From Rhodovulum euryhalinum (GTDB lineage: Bacteria; Pseudomonadota; Alphaproteobacteria; Rhodobacterales; Rhodobacteraceae), in assembly GCF_004342445.1 (NCBI RefSeq), contig NZ_SLWW01000007.1, positions 124,001 through 188,000 on the forward strand: a DNA stretch of 64,000 nucleotides, in the 5' to 3' direction. This document shows positions 27,142 through 36,003 of this stretch, one piece after another; position 1 is the stretch's first letter; each line of letters opens with the position of its first letter. Below the pieces are notes generated by a model, which did not search any database, was not told the DNA's origin, and saw only the letters and a list, made by a program, of their open reading frames with translations. Both the position numbers and the translations under genes were made by a program.

Positions 27142-28428
27142 TCAGACCCGGGCCAGCGCCTGGTCGAGATCGGCGATGATGTCGGCCGCGTCCTCGATGC
27201 CGATCGACACCCGCAGCGTGTCGGGCGCCGCCCCGGCCGCGACCTGCTGGGCTTCGCTCAGTTGCCGGTGGGTGGTCGAGGCCGGGTGGATGATCAGCGA
27301 CCGCGTGTCGCCCAGGTTCGCCACATGGCTGAACAGGTTCACCGAATCGACGAATTTCACGCAGGCCTCGTAGCCGTCCTTCAGCGCAAAGGTGAACAGA
27401 GCCCCGGCCCCCTTGGGGCAGATCCGTGCCACCCGGTCGTTATAGGGCGAGGAGGGCAGCCCGGCATAGGTCACGCGCGCCACCTTGGGGTGCTGTTCCA
27501 GCCATTCCGCCACCCGTACGGCGTTCTCGACATGGCGCTGCATGCGCAGGCTCAGCGTCTCGATTCCCATCAGCGTGTAATGGGCGGCCTGCGGGTTCAT
27601 CGTCATGCCGAGATCGCGCAGCCCGATGGCGATGCCGTGGAAGGTGAAGGCCAGCGGCCCGAAGGTCTCGTGGAACTTCAGCCCGTGATAGGCGGGCTCG
27701 GGGTCGGAAAGCGAGGGGAACTTGCCCGAGGCCGACCAGTCGAAGCGGCCCGAATCCACGATGGCGCCGCCCGTGACGGTGCCGTTGCCAGTGAGGTATT
27801 TGGTGGTCGAATGGACGACCAGCGTCGCGCCGTGTTCGATCGGGCGGCACAGGTATGGCGTGGCCGAGGTGTTGTCGACGATCAGCGGCAGGCCCGCCGC
27901 GTCCGCCACGCCCGCGATCGCGTCCAGATCGGTGATGTAGCCGCCCGGATTCGCGATCGCCTCGCAAAAGATCGCGCGGGTGTCCTCGTCGATGGCGGCC
28001 TTTACCGCGTCCAGATCGTCGAAATCGACGAACTTCGCCGACCAGCCGAACCGGCGGATCGTCTGGCTGAACTGGGTGATCGTGCCGCCGTAAAGCCGCG
28101 TCGAGGCGACCACGTTCCGCCCCGGCCCCATCAGCGGGAACAGCGCCATGATCTGCGCCGCATGCCCCGAGGAACAGCAAACCCCGCCAACGCCCCCTTC
28201 CAGCGTGGCGATGCGTTCGGCCAGCACTGCAACGGTGGGGTTGGTCAACCGCGAATAGATATAGCCGACCTCTTGCAGGTTGAAGAGCGCTGCCGCGTGG
28301 TCGGCATCGCGGAACACATAGGCCGTGGTCTGGTAGATCGGCGTCTGTCGCGCGCCGGTGGCCGGATCGGGCCGTGCGCCCGCATGCACCTGCAACGTGT
28401 CGAAACCGTAGCTGGGACCCTCGCTCAT
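27142..28428 (-). CDS. metY: O-acetylhomoserine sulfhydrylase (aminocarboxypropyltransferase)
   Basis: This 428-residue PLP enzyme of the Cys/Met metabolism family makes homocysteine from O-acetylhomoserine and sulfide. I start it at MSEGPSYGFDTLQVHAG, as the upstream frame is not family sequence. YSRLTNPT, SSGHAAQ, DNTSATPYLCRP and the PLP-lysine motif VHSTTKYLTGNG are visible. The length fits MetY (about 425-430) rather than MetZ (about 400). A 312-bp upstream stretch with dyad symmetry may carry a regulatory RNA. Confidence 0.92.
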   Translation of the reverse strand: MSEGPSYGFDTLQVHAGARPDPATGARQTPIYQTTAYVFRDADHAAALFNLQEVGYIYSRLTNPTVAVLAERIATLEGGVGGVCCSSGHAAQIMALFPLMGPGRNVVASTRLYGGTITQFSQTIRRFGWSAKFVDFDDLDAVKAAIDEDTRAIFCEAIANPGGYITDLDAIAGVADAAGLPLIVDNTSATPYLCRPIEHGATLVVHSTTKYLTGNGTVTGGAIVDSGRFDWSASGKFPSLSDPEPAYHGLKFHETFGPLAFTFHGIAIGLRDLGMTMNPQAAHYTLMGIETLSLRMQRHVENAVRVAEWLEQHPKVARVTYAGLPSSPYNDRVARICPKGAGALFTFALKDGYEACVKFVDSVNLFSHVANLGDTRSLIIHPASTTHRQLSEAQQVAAGAAPDTLRVSIGIEDAADIIADLDQALARV

Positions 28429-28740
28429 CGGATCAGAACTCCCTTTTTCCCGTTTGGCGCCAGCATTAGGGCATCTGGCCCAACCCGGCAACACGGGGGC
28501 GCTCGGAAAGAAACCGGATGCGTGGCGCTTCCGTTTCGGGGAACGGCTTTCCGGACTAGCAGGACAAACGGGGAAGATGTGCGCGGCACCGGGGCGGGCC
28601 GCCAGAGGCACAGGGCAGAGCAGCGCCAGAAGGGCCCCCTGCATCCCCGTTCCGGCCCGGCAAGGCCAGTCCATGCGCGACCGCCCGTCCGGGCACGCCC
28701 GGGCAAAACCGACACCCCGGCGCCCGCACGGACACGGTCC
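28429..28740 (-). promoter_or_regulatory. Gene-free leader region upstream of metY with nested inverted repeats
   Basis: I see no gene here. On the plus strand CGGAAAG (28504-28510) pairs with CTTTCCG (28547-28553) around an inner hairpin CCGTT (28531-28535) / AACGG (28542-28546). Nearer metY, GCCAG and CTGGC on the minus strand flank an 11-nt loop. The arrangement suggests a structured 5' leader on the metY transcript. I could not match it to the SAM-II consensus by eye, so the nature of the element is open. Confidence 0.4.
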
Positions 28741-29625
28741 TCACAGGGCGCCGAGCGCCTCCAGCATCGTGCGCAATTCGCCGGTCTGTGCATCGGAAAG
28801 CGGCGCCTGCGGTGCGATCGGCGGGCCGACATCGAAGCCCTGCAACGTCAGCCCCGCCTTGATCGCCGCGGCCAGGTTGAACCTGGCAAAGGCCTCGTTC
28901 ACCGCCCAGAGCCGCCGCTGCAACACCATCGCCGCGTCCCACTCCCCGGCCCGGCACAGCCGGTAAAGTTCGGCGCTCTGGCGCGGCACGATGCAGGACG
29001 GTCCCGACATCCACCCAAGGCCCCCGATCATCATCACCGCAACGGTGATGTGCGACGAGGCCGCGAAAATGCCGATCCGCCCCTCGGTCCGGTTCAGGAT
29101 CGACAAGAGCCGCCCGGTATTGGTCGAGGCGTCCTTCAGATAGGCGATGCGCGGGTGATGGCTCAGCGTCTCGATGGCGCCGGGCGACAGGTCCGAGCGC
29201 TGGAAATTGGGGTTGGTGTAGATCGTGACGGGCAGGTTGGCCGCGTCTGCCACGGCGGTGAAATAGTCCACGACGCCCGAGTCCGGGATCGGGAAATAGG
29301 CTTCCATCACCGCCAGGATCCCGTCTGCGCCCAGCGCCGCCCAATCCCGCGCCTGGGACACCGCATCCGCCGTGGCGGTCGACGCCACGCCCGCGATCAC
29401 CGGCACCCGGCCCGCCGCGGCCTTGACCACCGTTTCCACCACGTCGGCCTTCTGATCGCGCGTCAGATAGGCGAATTCGCCAGTGGACCCCAGTGGACAA
29501 AGGCCATGCACGCCCGCGCCGATCAGGTGCTCGCAGAGCCGGGTCAGCACCGGGCGGTTCACCCGCCCGTCGTCGTGCAGGGGCGTTGCGATATAGGGGA
29601 TCACCCCGTGCAGGGCCGCGGTCAT
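28741..29625 (-). CDS. Dihydrodipicolinate synthase family aldolase/lyase
   Basis: This 294-residue class I aldolase is of the DapA/NAL superfamily. It has [10 protein letters not shown] (the substrate-binding GTTGE equivalent), Tyr in TIYTNPNF, the Schiff-base Lys in IAYLKDAST and GPSCIVP. It may not be the true DapA: the family includes enzymes for sugar-acid and amino-acid derivatives, and the neighbours (a glycosyltransferase-like gene 9 bp upstream, metY downstream) give no lysine context. The enzyme class is secure, the substrate is unknown. Confidence 0.85.
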   Translation of the reverse strand: MTAALHGVIPYIATPLHDDGRVNRPVLTRLCEHLIGAGVHGLCPLGSTGEFAYLTRDQKADVVETVVKAAAGRVPVIAGVASTATADAVSQARDWAALGADGILAVMEAYFPIPDSGVVDYFTAVADAANLPVTIYTNPNFQRSDLSPGAIETLSHHPRIAYLKDASTNTGRLLSILNRTEGRIGIFAASSHITVAVMMIGGLGWMSGPSCIVPRQSAELYRLCRAGEWDAAMVLQRRLWAVNEAFARFNLAAAIKAGLTLQGFDVGPPIAPQAPLSDAQTGELRTMLEALGAL

Positions 29626-29634
29626 GCCACCTCC

Positions 29635-30663
29635 TCAGCGCATCCAGAGATTGTTCTTCTTCAGAAGGTTGCGGATCACCTGCTCGCGCCGGGGCAGGGC
29701 GGCCCGGTCGAACAGCGCCCGCGCCCTGGCCCCCTTGCCCTGGTAGACGAAGCGGCGGATCGGTTCGTGGGCCTTCAGCACCTTCTTGACCTTGTTCGGG
29801 GCAGTGACCGCCTCCAGCACCTCGACCACAAGGTCGCTTTCGCGCGCATAAAGCAGCGGCAGGGTGCGCCAGTGGCAGGTCACCGCGCCGTCGAGCCCGG
29901 CAAGTTCCGGCCCCGGCCGCCCGCCGCCAAAGGAATGGACGACCAGCGGCAGGGCCACCTGGTCAAGCCAGGGGTCGAGCGACTGGCAGACCAGTTCCGG
30001 CGGGGGATCGTCGCGGATCTGCATGGCGTAGTCGAGAAACCGCCGGCCGAAGTCCCGCGGGCAGCGGTGAAAGAACCAGCCCGCGTTGAAATAGAGGTAA
30101 CGCTGCCAGTATTCGTCCGGCTGGCCAAGGTCGAGCGAGCTTGCGAAGTCCAGCCCGAAACGGTCGTAAAGCGACGTCCAGATGGCGGTATGGCCGGGGC
30201 CGTAAAGCTCGATCTGCGGCCAGGTGCCCTCGCGCCGCATCGAGGCGGACGGGCGGTCGAAATCGAACGCGACCTGCGACAGCGCCCCGGTCACCAGCGA
30301 ATCGGTGTCGAAGAACACGAACGGTTCCCCCTCGGGCAGGGCAAGCAGGGCCTCGATCTTGTTGCCTTGCGGGTAGGAGGCGCCGAAGGCACGGTTTTCG
30401 AACGGCACGATCTCGGCGTCCAGGTCCCGAAGCAGGTCGTGCACGCCTGGATCGGACATCCGCGGGTCGCGATCCCACATCGGGCCGGGTTGCGGCTCGG
30501 CCACGAATAGCCGCCCCTTGAACCCGGTATCAGAGGCGCGCAGCGAGGCCGCGAAAAGCAACGCCTCGTATTGCAGCCGGCCGTCCTGCCCGACGATGAC
30601 CACGTTGAAGGGGGCCGTTGCCGCCCCGCCCCTGGCCGTCGCCGGTGTCGCCGTCCTGGTCAT
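29635..30663 (-). CDS. Glycosyltransferase-like protein with DxD motif
   Basis: This 342-residue protein has an N-terminal Rossmann-like start (FNVVIVGQDGRLQYEALLFAASL), then GNKIEALLAL and FVFFDTDSLV. The last has the spacing of the DxD metal/nucleotide-sugar site of GT-A glycosyltransferases. FNAGWFFHRCP and HSFGG later in the chain also fit GT8-like enzymes. I do not recognise a named family. It lies 9 bp upstream of the DapA-family gene on the same strand and is likely co-transcribed. An AGGA ribosome site precedes the ATG. Confidence 0.65.
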   Translation of the reverse strand: MTRTATPATARGGAATAPFNVVIVGQDGRLQYEALLFAASLRASDTGFKGRLFVAEPQPGPMWDRDPRMSDPGVHDLLRDLDAEIVPFENRAFGASYPQGNKIEALLALPEGEPFVFFDTDSLVTGALSQVAFDFDRPSASMRREGTWPQIELYGPGHTAIWTSLYDRFGLDFASSLDLGQPDEYWQRYLYFNAGWFFHRCPRDFGRRFLDYAMQIRDDPPPELVCQSLDPWLDQVALPLVVHSFGGGRPGPELAGLDGAVTCHWRTLPLLYARESDLVVEVLEAVTAPNKVKKVLKAHEPIRRFVYQGKGARARALFDRAALPRREQVIRNLLKKNNLWMR

Positions 30664-30749
30664 TCCCGCCGGTCCTGCCCCGCCCCTCGGCGGTCACTAT
30701 AGGCAGGGCGCGCGGGCTTCGAAAGCCGGTTGCCCGGTCTGGTGCCGGT

Positions 30750-30932
30750 CTAGCGGCGCCGCGCCTTGCGCAGGTTGCGCGTCGGGGCCGGGTCGCGCCA
30801 GTCCAGCCGCGCCTTGAGCCGTTCCCGCCCACGTTCCTCGATCGCGGCCTGCCCACGCATGATCAGCCCCCGCGCCGCGGCACCGGGCAGCGCCAGCGTG
30901 CGCGACACCATCAGGTGCAACATTCTCGCCAT
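30750..30932 (-). CDS. Small basic hypothetical protein
   Basis: This 60-residue protein has a GAGGGGGA ribosome site 6 bp upstream of its ATG. The N-terminal part (MARMLHLMVSRTLALPGAAAR) is amphipathic or hydrophobic and the C-terminus is arginine-rich (LRKARRR). There is no known domain. It lies between tRNA-Tyr and the glycosyltransferase-like gene, on the same strand as both. The ribosome site and charge pattern support coding; the function is unknown. Confidence 0.55.
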   Translation of the reverse strand: MARMLHLMVSRTLALPGAAARGLIMRGQAAIEERGRERLKARLDWRDPAPTRNLRKARRR

Positions 30933-31041
30933 CGAAATTCCCCCTCGTGCCGTATTCCAGACGACATTTGGACAGAAATGTGGCGAAATTATGGCGGTAA
31001 TCGAAGGCGCTGCGGTTCGCCTGCAGGTTCTGAAAGGGGGA

Positions 31042-31125
31042 TGGTGGGCGACCCTGGAATCGAACCAGGCATGGGTCTCCCCGGCGGATTTACAGTCCGC
31101 TGCCGCACCTTGCAGCGCGTCGCCC
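31042..31125 (-). tRNA. tRNA-Tyr (anticodon GTA)
   Basis: An 84-nt tRNA read on the minus strand, with acceptor stem GGGCGAC/GTCGCCC, anticodon loop CTGTAAA, the long variable arm expected of bacterial tRNA-Tyr, TPsiC arm CTGG-TTCGATT-CCAG and an encoded CCA end. Confidence 0.96.
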
Positions 31126-31233
31126 TAAGTGGCGGCTGGATACGCGCAGGCCCTGGACGCGTCAACAGGAAAATCCCTTGCGCGGGCGCGGTCTAATCCC
31201 CATGGTCCGCGGGTTGTCGAAAAGGGGCCTGAC

Positions 31234-32019
31234 GTGGCGAAGAAACCCACATGGGTGATCGAGAAGGAACGCGCGCGGCGTGCGGCGGCGACCGAGACGG
31301 TGTGGCTGTTCGGGCTGCACGCGGTGCGCGATGCGCTGGTGAATCCCAGGCGCGAAAAGCTGCGGCTGGTGGTGACGAAGAATGCCGCCGACCGGCTGGC
31401 GGACGCGATCGGGGCGGCGGGCATCGCGCCCGAGATCTGCGACCCGCGCCGCTTCGAGGCGCCGATCGACCCGGGCTCGGTGCACCAGGGCGCGGCCCTC
31501 GAGGTCCGGCCGCTGGACTGGGGGCGGCTGGCTGATCTCTGCGCCGCGGGGCCGCGCGCAAGGGTCGTGCTGCTTGACCGGGTGACCGATCCGCACAATG
31601 TGGGTGCGATCCTGCGCTCGGCCGAGGTGTTCGGCGCGGCGGCGGTGATCGCGCCCCATCGCCATTCCGCGCCCGAGACCGGGGCGCTGGCCAAGACCGC
31701 GTCGGGCGCGCTGGAGCGCCAGCCCTATCTGCGCGTGCCGAATCTTGCCCGGGCGATGGAGGACCTGAAGGACCTGGGCTTTCATCTGATCGGCCTTGAC
31801 GGCGGGGCGGGGGTGACACTGGGCCAGGCGCTGACGGGGCTGGCCGATACGCCTGTCGGCCTTGTGCTGGGGGCCGAGGGGCCGGGGTTGCGGCAGCTTA
31901 CCCGCGACAGTTGCGACGCGCTGGCACGCATCCCGGCGGCGGGCGGGTTCGGCTCGCTCAACGTCTCGAACGCGGCCGCCGTTGCCCTATATGCGGCCGT
32001 GGAAGGACACAACGGCTAG
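31234..32019 (+). CDS. rlmB: 23S rRNA (guanosine-2'-O-)-methyltransferase RlmB, SpoU/TrmH family
   Basis: This 261-residue SPOUT methyltransferase has an N-terminal substrate-binding domain (WLFGLHAVRDALVNP) and a C-terminal SPOUT domain with motifs LLDRVTDPHNVGAILRSAE, LVLGAEGPGLRQLT and SLNVSNAAAVALY. It methylates 23S rRNA (G2251 in E. coli). I chose the GTG at 31234 (MAKKPTWVIEKE), which has AAAGGGG upstream; an in-frame ATG at 31129 would run into the tRNA promoter region. The zinc-ribbon gene follows 3 bp later. Confidence 0.92.
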   Translation: MAKKPTWVIEKERARRAAATETVWLFGLHAVRDALVNPRREKLRLVVTKNAADRLADAIGAAGIAPEICDPRRFEAPIDPGSVHQGAALEVRPLDWGRLADLCAAGPRARVVLLDRVTDPHNVGAILRSAEVFGAAAVIAPHRHSAPETGALAKTASGALERQPYLRVPNLARAMEDLKDLGFHLIGLDGGAGVTLGQALTGLADTPVGLVLGAEGPGLRQLTRDSCDALARIPAAGGFGSLNVSNAAAVALYAAVEGHNG

Positions 32020-32022
32020 GCG

Positions 32023-32331
32023 ATGCCCCAGGACATCAAGATCGCGACCTGCTGCTATTGCGGCAGCCGGGCGGCGCTGGCGATGCGCGGAACCGGCCGG
32101 CACGAGCTGGCCTGCGCCTCTTGCGGGGCGCCGCTGCGGCACATGAAACGGTTGCGTGCCGATCACGCTGCGGCGACCCCTGCGCGCCCGCCGGACCCCG
32201 GCAGGGGCGCACGAACAGGCGCCCGCCCGGTGCGAAAGGGCCGGCCTAAGCACCTGAAAAAGGGCCGGAAAAGCCTCTGGCGTGCGGCGCTGGAAGAGGC
32301 GATCGACGCGGTCGAGGATCTGTTCGATTGA
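32023..32331 (+). CDS. Small zinc-ribbon protein with basic tail
   Basis: This 102-residue protein has an N-terminal four-cysteine ribbon (CCYCGSRAAL, then CASCGAPL, residues 10-38), a long arginine/lysine-rich middle (RPVRKGRPKHLKKGRK) and an acidic C-terminal helix (EEAIDAVEDLFD). It is probably a nucleic-acid-associated protein; no function is known. It follows rlmB by 3 bp in one operon that ends at the terminator near 32500. Confidence 0.75.
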   Translation: MPQDIKIATCCYCGSRAALAMRGTGRHELACASCGAPLRHMKRLRADHAAATPARPPDPGRGARTGARPVRKGRPKHLKKGRKSLWRAALEEAIDAVEDLFD

Positions 32332-32480
32332 CCCGGATGGGCGGACATCGGTCCCGATGGCCCGATCACAGTTCGATGATCGCACTGGAAGGCCGCCCGC
32401 CACGATCCTACCTCTTGCCCAGAGGGCGGGGCCTTCGGAACGGCCCTGTCCTACTTCACTGTCCCTCGTTCCGCGACTGG

Positions 32481-32511
32481 CGCCCGGTGCATCTCGCCCG
32501 GGCGTTTTTTT
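32481..32511 (+). terminator. Rho-independent terminator of the rlmB operon
   Basis: A 7-bp stem CGCCCGG (32481-32487) / CCGGGCG (32498-32504) with a 10-nt loop, followed by seven T residues. It lies immediately before the CoA-binding protein gene, whose start is only 19 bp further on. Confidence 0.88.
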
Positions 32512-32529
32512 GCTGCTAGGGTGCGCGCC

Positions 32530-33006
32530 ATGACCGGCTATTCCGACGAATTCCTGAAAGACACCCTGATCCGCGCGCGCGTGATCGCCGTTGTCGGCGT
32601 CTCGCCCGACCCGGTGCGGCCCAGCCATTACGTGGCGCGCTACCTGTCGCTGCGGGGCAAGCGGGTGATCCCGGTGAACCCGGGGCACGCGGGCAAGCGG
32701 TTGTTCGGCGAAGAGGTCTTTGCCGACCTTTCCGCGATCCCGGCCTCGATCCCGGTGGACATGGTCGACATCTTCCGCCGGTCGGACCACGTCCCGCCCG
32801 TCGTGGACGCTGCGCTGGCGCATCTGCCGGCTCTTGAAACGGTCTGGATGCAGATCGGGGTCGAGAACGCCGAGGCCGCCGCCCGCGCCGCAGCGGCGGG
32901 CAAGCGGGTGATCCAGAACCGCTGTCCCAAGATCGAGTACCAGCGGCTGTTCGGAGAACTCCGGATGGGCGGCTTTGCGACCGGAATCGTCTCGTCGCGG
33001 CTCTGA
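32530..33006 (+). CDS. CoA-binding domain protein (YccU family)
   Basis: This 158-residue single-domain protein has a Rossmann fold (VIAVVGVSPDPVRPSHYVARYL, then IPVNPGHAG) and a C-terminal QNRCPKIEY stretch. These match the CoA_binding_2/YccU family, which binds CoA or related nucleotides; its physiological role is unclear. The ATG at 32530 is preferred over a GTG three codons earlier that lies next to the terminator T-run. No strong ribosome site is visible, so a near-leaderless message is possible. Confidence 0.88.
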   Translation: MTGYSDEFLKDTLIRARVIAVVGVSPDPVRPSHYVARYLSLRGKRVIPVNPGHAGKRLFGEEVFADLSAIPASIPVDMVDIFRRSDHVPPVVDAALAHLPALETVWMQIGVENAEAAARAAAAGKRVIQNRCPKIEYQRLFGELRMGGFATGIVSSRL

Positions 33007-33022
33007 GGGCCGCGCATCGGCC

Positions 33023-33334
33023 TCAGGGGCGTGCCGCCTTCTCGTCAAGGCCGCTTGTCCCCTCTCGGCGTTCCAGTTCCGCCAGCACATCCGCCAGCGT
33101 CACGTCACGCGCCGCCAGCATCACCAGCAGGTGATAGAGCACGTCCGCCGCCTCGGCGGTCAGCCGGGCCCGGTCGCCCTTGACCGCCTCGATCAGCGCC
33201 TCGATCGCCTCTTCGCCGAACTTCTCGGCGCATTTCTCGGGCCCTTTGCCCAGCAGTCGCGCCGTCCACGACGTCTCGGGGTCCGCCCCCTTGCGCGCCG
33301 CAACGGTGGCGGCCAGCCGGTCCAGCGCGCTCAT
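33023..33334 (-). CDS. hisE: Phosphoribosyl-ATP pyrophosphatase
   Basis: This 103-residue all-helical pyrophosphatase converts phosphoribosyl-ATP to phosphoribosyl-AMP in histidine synthesis. The family stretch [21 protein letters not shown] is followed by an EAIEALIEA acidic helix and [13 protein letters not shown]. Its ATG overlaps the hisF stop by 4 bp. It is a stand-alone HisE, not fused to HisI. Confidence 0.95.
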   Translation of the reverse strand: MSALDRLAATVAARKGADPETSWTARLLGKGPEKCAEKFGEEAIEALIEAVKGDRARLTAEAADVLYHLLVMLAARDVTLADVLAELERREGTSGLDEKAARP

Positions 33335-34092
33335 GCCGGCCTCACGGGCACGCCGGCGGCGGCCATGTGCGCCTTGGCCTCGCCGATCGTGTAGGTGCCG
33401 AAGTGGAAGATCGAGGCCGCCAGCACCGCGCTTGCGCCGCCCTTGGTGACCCCCTCGACCAGGTGATCCAGCGTACCCACCCCTCCCGAGGCGATCACCG
33501 GCACGTCGACGGCCCCGACGATCGCGCGCGTCAATTCCAGATCGAAGCCCGACTTGGTGCCGTCCCGGTCCATGCTGGTCAGCAGGATTTCCCCCGCACC
33601 CTTCGCAACCACGGTCCTCGCGAACTCCACCGCGTCGATCCCCGTCGCCTTACGCCCGCCATGGGTGAAGATCTCCCACTTTCCGGGCGCCACGCGCTTG
33701 GCGTCGATGGCCACCACGATGCACTGGCTGCCGAACTGCTCGGCTGCTTCGTGCACCACGTCGGGGTTGGCCACGGCCGCCGAGTTGAAGCTGACCTTGT
33801 CCGCCCCCGCCAGCAGCAGCGCGCGCACATCCTCGACCGTGCGCACCCCGCCCCCCACGGTCAGCGGCATGAAGCACTGTTCCGCCGTGCGCCGGACCAC
33901 GTCGAACATCGTGCCGCGGTTCTCGTGCGTGGCGTGGATGTCGAGAAAGCACAGCTCGTCCGCCCCCGCCGCGTCATAGGCCTTGGCGGCCTCGACCGGA
34001 TCGCCCGCGTCCACCAAGTTGACGAAGTTCACGCCCTTGACCACGCGGCCGTCGGCCACGTCGAGACAGGGGATGATGCGGGTCTTGAGCAT
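33331..34092 (-). CDS. hisF: Imidazole glycerol phosphate synthase cyclase subunit
   Basis: This 253-residue TIM barrel closes the imidazole ring in histidine synthesis, with HisH supplying ammonia. The N-terminal [19 protein letters not shown] carries catalytic Asp11. [15 protein letters not shown] and the second catalytic Asp in [15 protein letters not shown] are present. It is upstream of and coupled to hisE. The usual neighbour hisA is separated from it by a DUF302 gene on the opposite strand. Confidence 0.96.
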   Translation of the reverse strand: MLKTRIIPCLDVADGRVVKGVNFVNLVDAGDPVEAAKAYDAAGADELCFLDIHATHENRGTMFDVVRRTAEQCFMPLTVGGGVRTVEDVRALLLAGADKVSFNSAAVANPDVVHEAAEQFGSQCIVVAIDAKRVAPGKWEIFTHGGRKATGIDAVEFARTVVAKGAGEILLTSMDRDGTKSGFDLELTRAIVGAVDVPVIASGGVGTLDHLVEGVTKGGASAVLAASIFHFGTYTIGEAKAHMAAAGVPVRPA

Positions 34093-34189
34093 GCGCGTGC
34101 AATCCTTTGCCGATCACGGAGTGTTTTATGGGCAATCGCCCGGGGACGCCAGACACTGAAGGCCGGAAACGCCAATGACAGGAGGCCCC

Positions 34190-34651
34190 ATGCGCCGCTT
34201 CGCCCTTGCGCTCGCCGCTGCCCTCGTCCTGCCTGCGCTGCCCGCCGCGGCCAATGCCGATGGCGTCGTGCGGATCACCTCGGCCTTCAGCGTCGCCCGG
34301 ACGGTGGATGCTCTCGAAGCCGTGATCGGCAAGGCGGGCGCCACCGTCTTCGCGCGGATCAACCACGGGGGTGGCGCGGCTGCCGCCGGGATCGAGATGG
34401 CCGATTCGGAGCTTGTCGTCTTCGGCAACCCGCGCCTCGGCACGCCCGCGATGCAGGCCGATCCGCTGGCGGGGCTTTTCCTGCCGCTGCGCGTGCTGGT
34501 CTACGGCGACGGGCAGGGCCAGACCTGGATTGCCTACGAAGACCCCGGGGCGATGCTGGACGATCTGAACATCCCGGACGACGCCCCCTATCTCGCGCAG
34601 ATGCGCGGCGCGTTGCAGAACCTGACCATGGCCGCGGCGGCGGGGGGCTGA
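34190..34651 (+). CDS. Secreted DUF302 protein
   Basis: This 153-residue protein has an AGGAGG ribosome site ahead of the chosen ATG. A signal peptide (RRFALALAAALVLPALPAAANA) is followed by a DUF302 domain (FSVARTVDALEAVIGKAGATVFARINH, then ELVVFGNPRLGTPAM and LPLRVLVYGD). DUF302 proteins are small periplasmic proteins of unclear function, sometimes linked to metal or stress responses. It is transcribed against the his genes on both sides and looks like an insertion into a hisA-hisF pair. Confidence 0.88.
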   Translation: MRRFALALAAALVLPALPAAANADGVVRITSAFSVARTVDALEAVIGKAGATVFARINHGGGAAAAGIEMADSELVVFGNPRLGTPAMQADPLAGLFLPLRVLVYGDGQGQTWIAYEDPGAMLDDLNIPDDAPYLAQMRGALQNLTMAAAAGG

Positions 34652-34670
34652 GGCCCGCTTCGCCCGGCCG

Positions 34671-35390
34671 TCACGCCGAAAGCGCCGTGAGCGCTGCGCC
34701 CAGATCCAGCGCCCCGTCGTAAAGCGCCCGTCCCGAGATCGCCCCCGCGATCACGCCGGTGTCGCGCAGCGCGATCAGGTCGGCCAGCGACGAGACCCCC
34801 CCCGAGGCGATCACCGGGATCGTCACCGCGCGCGCCAGTGCTTCCGTCGCGGCGACGTTGGGGCCGGCCATCGCGCCGTCGCGGTCGATATCGGTATAGA
34901 TGATCGCCGCCACGCCCGCGTCCTCGAACGCCCGGGCAAGGTCGGTTGCCATCACGTCGGTCTCCTCGGCCCAGCCGCGGGTCGCGACGCGGCCCTTGCG
35001 GGCGTCGATGCCGACCGCGACACGGCCCGGAAAGGCACGGGCGGCCTGGCGCACAAGGCCCGGGTTCTCGACGGCCACGGTGCCCAGGATCACCCGGGCC
35101 AGCCCCTTCGACAGCCAGCCCTCGATCGTCGCCATGTCGCGGATGCCACCACCAAGCTGGGCAGGGACATCGACCGCCGCCAGAATCGACTCGACCGCCG
35201 CCGCGTTGACCGGGTGGCCCGCGAAGGCACCGTTGAGATCGACCAGGTGCAGCCACGAACAGCCCGCCTCCGCGAATGCCCGCGCCTGGGCGGCGGGGTT
35301 GTCGCCGAACACCGTCGCCCGGTCCATCTCGCCGCGCAAAAGCCGCACGCACTGGCCGTCCTTCAGGTCGATTGCGGGATAAAGGATCAT
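34671..35390 (-). CDS. hisA: Phosphoribosylformimino-5-aminoimidazole carboxamide ribotide isomerase
   Basis: This 239-residue TIM-barrel isomerase is the fourth step of histidine synthesis. It starts at [17 protein letters not shown] (the frame is open further upstream without family sequence). The catalytic Asp8, [15 protein letters not shown] and the second Asp in [13 protein letters not shown] are present. hisH, often directly upstream in relatives, is not between this gene and gcvT. Confidence 0.95.
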   Translation of the reverse strand: MILYPAIDLKDGQCVRLLRGEMDRATVFGDNPAAQARAFAEAGCSWLHLVDLNGAFAGHPVNAAAVESILAAVDVPAQLGGGIRDMATIEGWLSKGLARVILGTVAVENPGLVRQAARAFPGRVAVGIDARKGRVATRGWAEETDVMATDLARAFEDAGVAAIIYTDIDRDGAMAGPNVAATEALARAVTIPVIASGGVSSLADLIALRDTGVIAGAISGRALYDGALDLGAALTALSA

Positions 35391-35835
35391 GGCGCGGCAC
35401 TCCTGTCTCGGGCTGGCCCGGCTTATGCAGCATTGGCCGCCAATTGCAACGCACCCCATGCCGGGGAAGGGGTGCGGCCCTCTGCCCTGCGCGTCTGCCC
35501 CGCCCCGGTGGCCTGATCCTGCGCCGGGTGCTTCTTCTTGGCGCAAGTACTCCGGGGGGTACGGGGGGCAGCGCCCCCCGCGCGGGTCGCCCCGGCCTCA
35601 GCCGGGGCAAAACCCGAAGGCCCGCATCCGCAGGCACGCTGATATCCGCCGACAGGCAGGCGACCTCGCCCAGGCGCGCGGCGGGTCCGGACGCGGGAAC
35701 CGTGCGTCGTACGGCTCACCAGAAAGCCTTGGCCGAAAAAGTCCGCATCCCGCATGCGACGGGACTCTGCGGCATGCGGGCGCGATTGCAGGGCCTTGCC
35801 GGGCGGCGGTGCATCCTCTAGCGTCCGCGCCATCC
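35391..35835. other. Gene-free region between hisA and the glycine riboswitch
   Basis: About 445 bp with no supportable gene. It holds the hisA promoter on the minus strand, two strong adjacent hairpins at 35562-35608, and presumably the gcvT-operon promoter just before the riboswitch. The open frames crossing it have no recognisable protein sequence and no ribosome site. Confidence 0.55.
35562..35608. repeat. Two adjacent perfect GC hairpins
   Basis: Hairpin 1: CGGGGGGC (35562-35569) / GCCCCCCG (35573-35580) with a 3-nt loop. Hairpin 2: GCCCCGGC (35589-35596) / GCCGGGGC (35601-35608) with a 4-nt loop, followed by AAAA. Similar GC-rich paired hairpins are, to my recollection, frequent between genes in Rhodobacteraceae, possibly as transcript-end or repeat elements. 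Confidence 0.6.
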
Positions 35836-36003
35836 GTCCCCGGGAGAATCCGGCCCAAAAGGCCGGTGCCGAAGGAGCAACCGCCCCGGCAAACTCTCAG
35901 GCATCAGGACCGGGGATGGTCAGACACTCTGGAGAGAGGCGCGGGGCCACCTGCGTCCGCCGAAGGGATAGCGTTCTCAGGCGAAGGGACAGAGGGGGCA
36001 TCG
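35836..36003 (+). ncRNA. Tandem glycine riboswitch upstream of gcvT
   Basis: Two consecutive gcvT-type aptamers. The first (about 35836-35916) shows CGGGAGAAT, GGTGCCGAAGGAGCAA and AACTCTCAGGC. The second (about 35925-36003) shows CTCTGGAGAGAGGC, CCGCCGAAGGGATAGC and TTCTCAGGCGAAGGGACAGA. These are the conserved glycine aptamer elements, in the usual tandem order. It sits about 75 bp ahead of gcvT and is expected to turn on glycine cleavage genes when glycine is high. Exact edges are approximate. Confidence 0.95.

Noticed and set aside
28425-28832. Possible gene in the metY upstream region
   Set aside because: The frame overlaps the DapA-family stop region and the inverted repeats, has no ribosome site and no protein pattern.
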